In this document: piece by piece, positions 13,726 to 15,180 of the stretch | Layout of the letters: every line of letters begins with the position of its first letter | Numbering within the stretch: the stretch's first letter is position 1 | Assembly (NCBI GenBank): GCA_017307315.1 | Contig: JAFKFF010000225.1 | Coordinates: forward strand, 1-15,180 | Direction of reading: 5' to 3' | DNA length: 15,180 nt | Origin: Alphaproteobacteria bacterium | GTDB lineage: Bacteria; Pseudomonadota; Alphaproteobacteria; Micropepsales; Micropepsaceae | Program-made: the position numbers and the translations under genes | The notes under the pieces: generated by a model | What the model was told of the DNA's origin: nothing | The model's database searches: none | Seen by the model: the letters and a program-made list of their open reading frames with translations, nothing else

Positions 13726-14307
13726 ATGCAGGCTTTTCAGGATTTCGGCGTTTCGGCGCTTCTGGTGGCGCTGGCGGAGATGGGCGACCGCACCCAGCTT
13801 CTCACCATCCTGCTGGCGACGCGCTTCCGCCGCCCGCTGCCCATCATCGCGGGGGTGGCGTTGGCGACGCTGGCCAACCATGCGCTGGCGGCGCTGGCGG
13901 GATATTATGTCTCCAGCTTTCTCGACGCCCTCTGGTTCCGCTATCTGATCGGGGCCTCCTTCCTCGTCATGGCGGTCTGGGTGCTGATCCCGGACAAGGC
14001 GGCGGACGAGGGCGGGAAGGTTTCGCATCGCGGCGTCTTTCTCACCACCCTGATCGCCTTCTTCCTGGTCGAGATGGGCGACAAGACCCAGATCGCCACC
14101 GCCGCGCTGGCGGCGCGCTTCTCCAGCGTGTGGATCGTCACGGCGGGCACCACCACCGGCATGCTCTTGGCCAATGTGCCGGCGGCCTATTTCGGCCACG
14201 CCATCACCCGCATCGTGCCGCTTGTGGCGATGCGATATATTTCGGCCGCGGTCTATGCCCTGCTGGGCGTGGCCAGCCTTTTGGAGACGGCGGGATATTT
14301 GGATTGA
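13726..14307 (+). CDS. UPF0016/TMEM165-GDT1 family cation transporter
   Basis: A 193-residue inner-membrane protein. Both hallmark motifs of the family are present: EMGDRTQ at residues 18-24 and EMGDKTQ at 116-122, the inverted-repeat halves that form the cation site. Each half has three hydrophobic spans (e.g. IIAGVALATLANHALAALAG; RGVFLTTLIAFFLVEMGD), joined by a short charged loop (DKAADEGGKVSHRG). Members export Mn2+ or Ca2+ in exchange for protons, and bacterial ones usually protect against manganese. The ATG at 13726 has AGGTGG upstream. The 65-base gap to the divergent gene is too short for a yybP-ykoY manganese riboswitch. Confidence 0.95.
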   Translation: MQAFQDFGVSALLVALAEMGDRTQLLTILLATRFRRPLPIIAGVALATLANHALAALAGYYVSSFLDALWFRYLIGASFLVMAVWVLIPDKAADEGGKVSHRGVFLTTLIAFFLVEMGDKTQIATAALAARFSSVWIVTAGTTTGMLLANVPAAYFGHAITRIVPLVAMRYISAAVYALLGVASLLETAGYLD

Positions 14308-14362
14308 ACCGCCGCCTAGGACCGCGCGAGCTCCAGCCAATCAAATTTACCGCGTACTTCGC

Positions 14363-14390
14363 TTGACGCGCCTACTGACAGGTCTAGGCT
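14363..14390 (+). promoter_or_regulatory. Possible sigma-70-like promoter of the DUF1259 gene
   Basis: TTGACG (14363-14368) and TAGGCT (14385-14390) are separated by 16 bases. The -35 is a good match and the -10 is poor. A leader containing two small hairpins follows: GACCGGG/CCCGGTC (14396-14402 with 14413-14419) and GACGG/CCGTC (14421-14425 with 14430-14434). Confidence 0.35.
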
Positions 14391-14555
14391 TGTCGGACCG
14401 GGGTTGCAGACTCCCGGTCAGACGGTCGCCCGTCCAAGTTCTGCTTCAACCGGCACCATACGGCGCGGGAGGAGCACATGCGTTTCTTGGACATTCCATC
14501 CGCAATCGACCGCGCTCTTCCCTTCCGCGATGGCGTTTTTGACAGGAGAAGAAGC

Positions 14556-15180
14556 ATGTTGAAGCACAGTCTTGCCTTTGCCGCGATCATCGCCAGTCTT
14601 TCCAGTCCGGCCCTCGCCGCCGATTGGAGCGCGGTCGCCGCCGCCCTTGGTAAAGCCGGAACGGAAGGAGCGGGCGGGGCCTATCGCGTGGGTCTCCCGC
14701 GCACCGACCTGACCGTGACCTTGGATGGGATCACCCTGAAGCCGACATTTGCGCTGGGGTCCTGGGTCGCGTTTCTGCCGATGGGTGGCAATGTGATGGC
14801 GATGGGTGATCTGGTTCTGACCGAAGACGAAGTCGGCCCGGTGATGAAGAAGTTGAGCGAATCCGGGATCGAGATCAGCGCGCTGCACAACCATTTGTTT
14901 CATGCCGCGCCGGTGACCCTCTACATGCATATTTATGGCGAGGGCGACGGAGTGAAGCTTGCTACCGCCATTCAGGAAGCGCTTGCCCTCAGCGGGACGC
15001 CATTCACCGCGCCCGCCGCAGGGGGACCGCCACCCGCGCCGGATCTGGATACAGCGGCTGTCGATGCGGCGCTGGGCGCGAAGGGAGCAAATTCCGCCGG
15101 TATCTATCAGGTCAATATCGCCCGTGCTCAGCCGGTGATGGAGCATGGCATGGCCCTTCCGGTTCCCATGGGCGCCTCCG
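14556..15180 (+). CDS. LpqO/LppY (DUF1259) family secreted protein, 5' part
   Basis: The frame is open to the right edge (208 residues visible, C-terminus missing). ATG 14556 has AGGAG upstream and gives a signal peptide, residues 1-21 (LAFAAIIASLSSPALA). The first DUF1259 unit matches closely: YRVGLPRTDLTVTLDG (43-58), LKPTFALGSWVAF (61-73), MGDLVLTEDEV (83-93), then ALHNHLF (109-115) and LYMHIYGEGD (122-131). His111, His113, His116 and His125 are candidate metal ligands by inference. A second homologous unit begins at residue about 167 (AAVDAALGAKG, GIYQVNIARAQPV), the two-repeat layout of the family. An in-frame ATG at 14478, with its own GGGAGGAG, would add 26 residues and bury the signal peptide. 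Function unknown. Confidence 0.88.
   Translation, partial: MLKHSLAFAAIIASLSSPALAADWSAVAAALGKAGTEGAGGAYRVGLPRTDLTVTLDGITLKPTFALGSWVAFLPMGGNVMAMGDLVLTEDEVGPVMKKLSESGIEISALHNHLFHAAPVTLYMHIYGEGDGVKLATAIQEALALSGTPFTAPAAGGPPPAPDLDTAAVDAALGAKGANSAGIYQVNIARAQPVMEHGMALPVPMGAS

Noticed and set aside
14385..14460. Folded GC-rich stretch considered as a tRNA or small RNA
   Set aside because: No T-loop consensus, no anticodon arm of the right size and no acceptor stem; only two short hairpins.

Overview
The window is about 15 kb of GC-rich (roughly 65%) chromosomal DNA. It is most likely from an alphaproteobacterium. The pointers are an aerobic heme operon, an SRAP-type peptidase of the kind I associate with Alphaproteobacteria, a PAS_5-type sensor protein, a DUF6894 protein, and dispersed intergenic palindromes. 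I cannot place it to genus. It looks like ordinary core and housekeeping chromosome: I see no phage, transposase, CRISPR array, rRNA or tRNA.

Layout. 1-240 is the tail of an unrecognised plus-strand gene, closed by a strong terminator. 391-1128 (minus) holds a small periplasmic cytochrome c and a 54-residue single-span membrane protein. 1304-1597 (plus) is a glycine-zipper lipoprotein with a classic terminator. 1655-3364 (minus) is a large secreted protein of unknown function in distinctly AT-richer DNA. 3443-6332 (minus) is a tightly overlapping hemF-hemC-hemE operon. HemC carries an 8-codon tandem duplication at its N-terminus. 6413-6457 is an operator-like region with three dyads and a consensus -10. 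It precedes a plus-strand pair, a YeiH-family transporter and a LysR regulator (6489-8421).

8558-9669 (plus) is a translationally coupled pair: a PAS_5-type protein and a winged-helix regulator. 9679-12054 (minus) is a run of five small genes: a conserved-looking hypothetical, a short-chain dehydrogenase lacking its catalytic Tyr, a periplasmic PEBP/YbhB protein, a DUF6894 protein and a 58-residue membrane protein. 12055-13303 holds an SRAP (HMCES/YedK-type) gene flanked by copies of an intergenic palindromic repeat, plus a large hairpin from a second repeat type. 13304-13660 (minus) is an LprI-like secreted protein, 13726-14307 (plus) a UPF0016/GDT1 cation transporter, and 14556 to the right edge (plus) the start of a secreted LpqO/LppY (DUF1259) protein.

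The clearest functional units are: hemFCE, three enzymes of the porphyrin pathway with stop/start overlaps; the yeiH-lysR pair with its own operator region; and the PAS/winged-helix pair. Two membrane-protein genes are under 60 codons (964-1128 and 11878-12054) and would be missed by a length cut-off. I found no convincing undescribed multi-gene system. The most interesting signals are local: the HemC duplication, the missing SDR tyrosine, the altered SRAP active site, the yeiH operator dyads and the covarying repeat arms.
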